A model generated the notes under the pieces. It was not told the DNA's origin and searched no databases. It was given only the letters and a program-made list of their open reading frames with translations. DNA of 38,907 nt from Clostridia bacterium (lineage in GTDB: Bacteria > Bacillota > Clostridia > Christensenellales > Borkfalkiaceae). The DNA lies in the NCBI GenBank assembly GCA_900767815.1, contig CAAGAM010000249.1, forward strand, positions 1 through 38,907. Direction: 5' to 3'. A program made the position numbers and the translations under genes. The stretch's first letter is position 1, and each line of letters starts with the position of its first letter. Shown piece by piece: positions 38,257 through 38,907 of the stretch.

Positions 38257-38292
38257 AAGTCCGCCGAAGCGAGGTGTCGCTTCGGCGGACTT
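38257..38292 (+). terminator. Terminator of the esterase gene
   Basis: AAGTCCGCCGAAGCGA and its complement form a 16-bp stem with a 4-base loop, 18 bases after the stop codon, followed by CTTATT. Confidence 0.85.
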
Positions 38293-38474
38293 CTTATTAT
38301 TCTTAACTGTATGCCAGCCAAGTGGGAACACTTTACGTCGTTTTAAATAATTTTATTAAAAATAGGTCGCGGCGACGGCATTCCTCCCAATTCAACTAAA
38401 AACTTAGATATACTCCGCCGAGTTCGGACACTTTCTGTCGCATAAATTAACAATCACCGAGTAGGAAAAAAAAG
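38293..38474. other. Non-coding stretch before the repeat array
   Basis: No gene, RNA or promoter is recognised. It contains a few AT-rich runs and nothing with clear dyad structure. Confidence 0.6.
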
Positions 38475-38907
38475 AAAGTCTTCGCATTCTACGGAAAAGC
38501 TTTCCCCTTCGGGGAGAGTGGCACAGAAATGCCGGAATAAAAAGCTTTCCCCTTTGGGGAGAGTGGCGCAAGGCGCCGAGAGAGGTCACCGCTTGCCTGA
38601 ATTATCATTAAAAGTCTTTTCCCACTCTGCGGAAATGCTTTCCCCTTTGGGGAGAGTGGCGCAAGGCGCCGAGAGAGGTCTCCGCTTGCCTGAATTATTA
38701 TTAAAAGTCTTCGCACTTTGCGGAAATGCTTTCCCATTCGGGGAGAGTGGCGCAAGGCGCCGAGAGAGGTCTCCGCTTGTCTGAATTATCATTAAAAGTC
38801 TTCGCACTTTGCGTAAAAGCTTTCCACTTCGGGGAGAGTGGCGCAAGGCGCCGAGAGAGGTCTCCTCCTGCCTGAATTATCATTAAAAGTCTTCCCACTC
38901 TGCGGAA
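38475..38907. repeat. Tandem array of about 91-bp palindrome-rich repeats, running off the right edge
   Basis: The marker AAAGTCTT occurs at 38475, 38610, 38703, 38794 and 38885 (spacings 135, 93, 91 and 91). Each complete unit contains a hairpin CTTTCCCC/GGGGAGAG and a second hairpin GGCGC-AAG-GCGCC. The first unit is interrupted by a variant segment. The open frames on both strands are by-products of the repeat. Spacing and the absence of unique spacers exclude a CRISPR array. Confidence 0.9.

Noticed and set aside
38404..38898. Several open frames on both strands with repeated PLSPKGKAFPQS-like peptides
   Set aside because: They are translations of the 91-bp repeat array, occur in overlapping frames on both strands and have no ribosome binding sites.
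38475..38907. CRISPR array
   Set aside because: Unit length is about 91 bases with no unique spacers between short repeats, and no cas genes are near.

Overview
The window reads as a chromosome segment of a low-to-mid GC Bacillota, most likely a gut-type member of the Clostridia. The evidence is the Gram-positive order rpmG-secE-nusG-rplK-rplA-rplJ-rplL, strong AGGAGG-type ribosome binding sites, near-consensus sigma-A promoters with 17-bp spacers, an RsgI-like anti-sigma factor, and a surface protein with CxxC modules of a kind frequent in gut Clostridia. No taxon below class is claimed.

Left region (1 to about 9,800). This is the end of an integrative, probably conjugative, element that stops at the 3' end of a tRNA-Pro(GGG) gene; the rest, including any integrase, lies off the left edge. 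Nearly all genes run on the minus strand and many overlap by 4 bp. It carries a D12-class adenine methylase, a C5-cytosine methylase, ArdA-like antirestriction proteins, two AbrB-fold proteins (one with a repeated Cys-rich tail), a DUF4314 protein and a protein with an R-S-E ADP-ribosyltransferase signature next to a small partner. The only plus-strand gene encodes a secreted or membrane protein with a Cys/His zinc-site-like motif. A strong promoter, a structured leader and a terminator that competes with an alternative hairpin precede it.

Core region (about 9,800 to 25,700). On the minus strand: gpsA and plsY (phospholipid synthesis); the ribosomal cluster with a recognisable L10 leader and two L1-type leader sites; a conserved hypothetical; PHP and cupin proteins; thyA-folA (dTMP and folate); an SDR enzyme; a DUF896 protein; and pheS-pheT. 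On the plus strand: a CPA2-type antiporter and tRNA-Cys. rpoB does not follow rplL, which is unusual.

Right region (25,700 to the end). It begins with an ECF sigma factor and an RsgI-like anti-sigma factor, followed by a secreted acidic protein. The sigma operon and the secreted-protein gene share a 30-bp element (24 of 30 bases identical), probably the promoter of this sigma factor. A 133-bp direct duplication of the 3' end of tcdA then flanks a membrane-protein gene. Next come tcdA, a LysR regulator divergent from a cytidylate-kinase-like/MATE operon, a large anchored surface protein, and an SGNH esterase lipoprotein. The window ends inside a tandem array of about 91-bp palindrome-rich repeats.

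The best candidates for something undescribed are the sigma/anti-sigma/secreted-protein regulon, the attenuated leader of the secreted zinc-motif protein in the element, the gene insertion flanked by the tcdA duplication, and the terminal repeat array.
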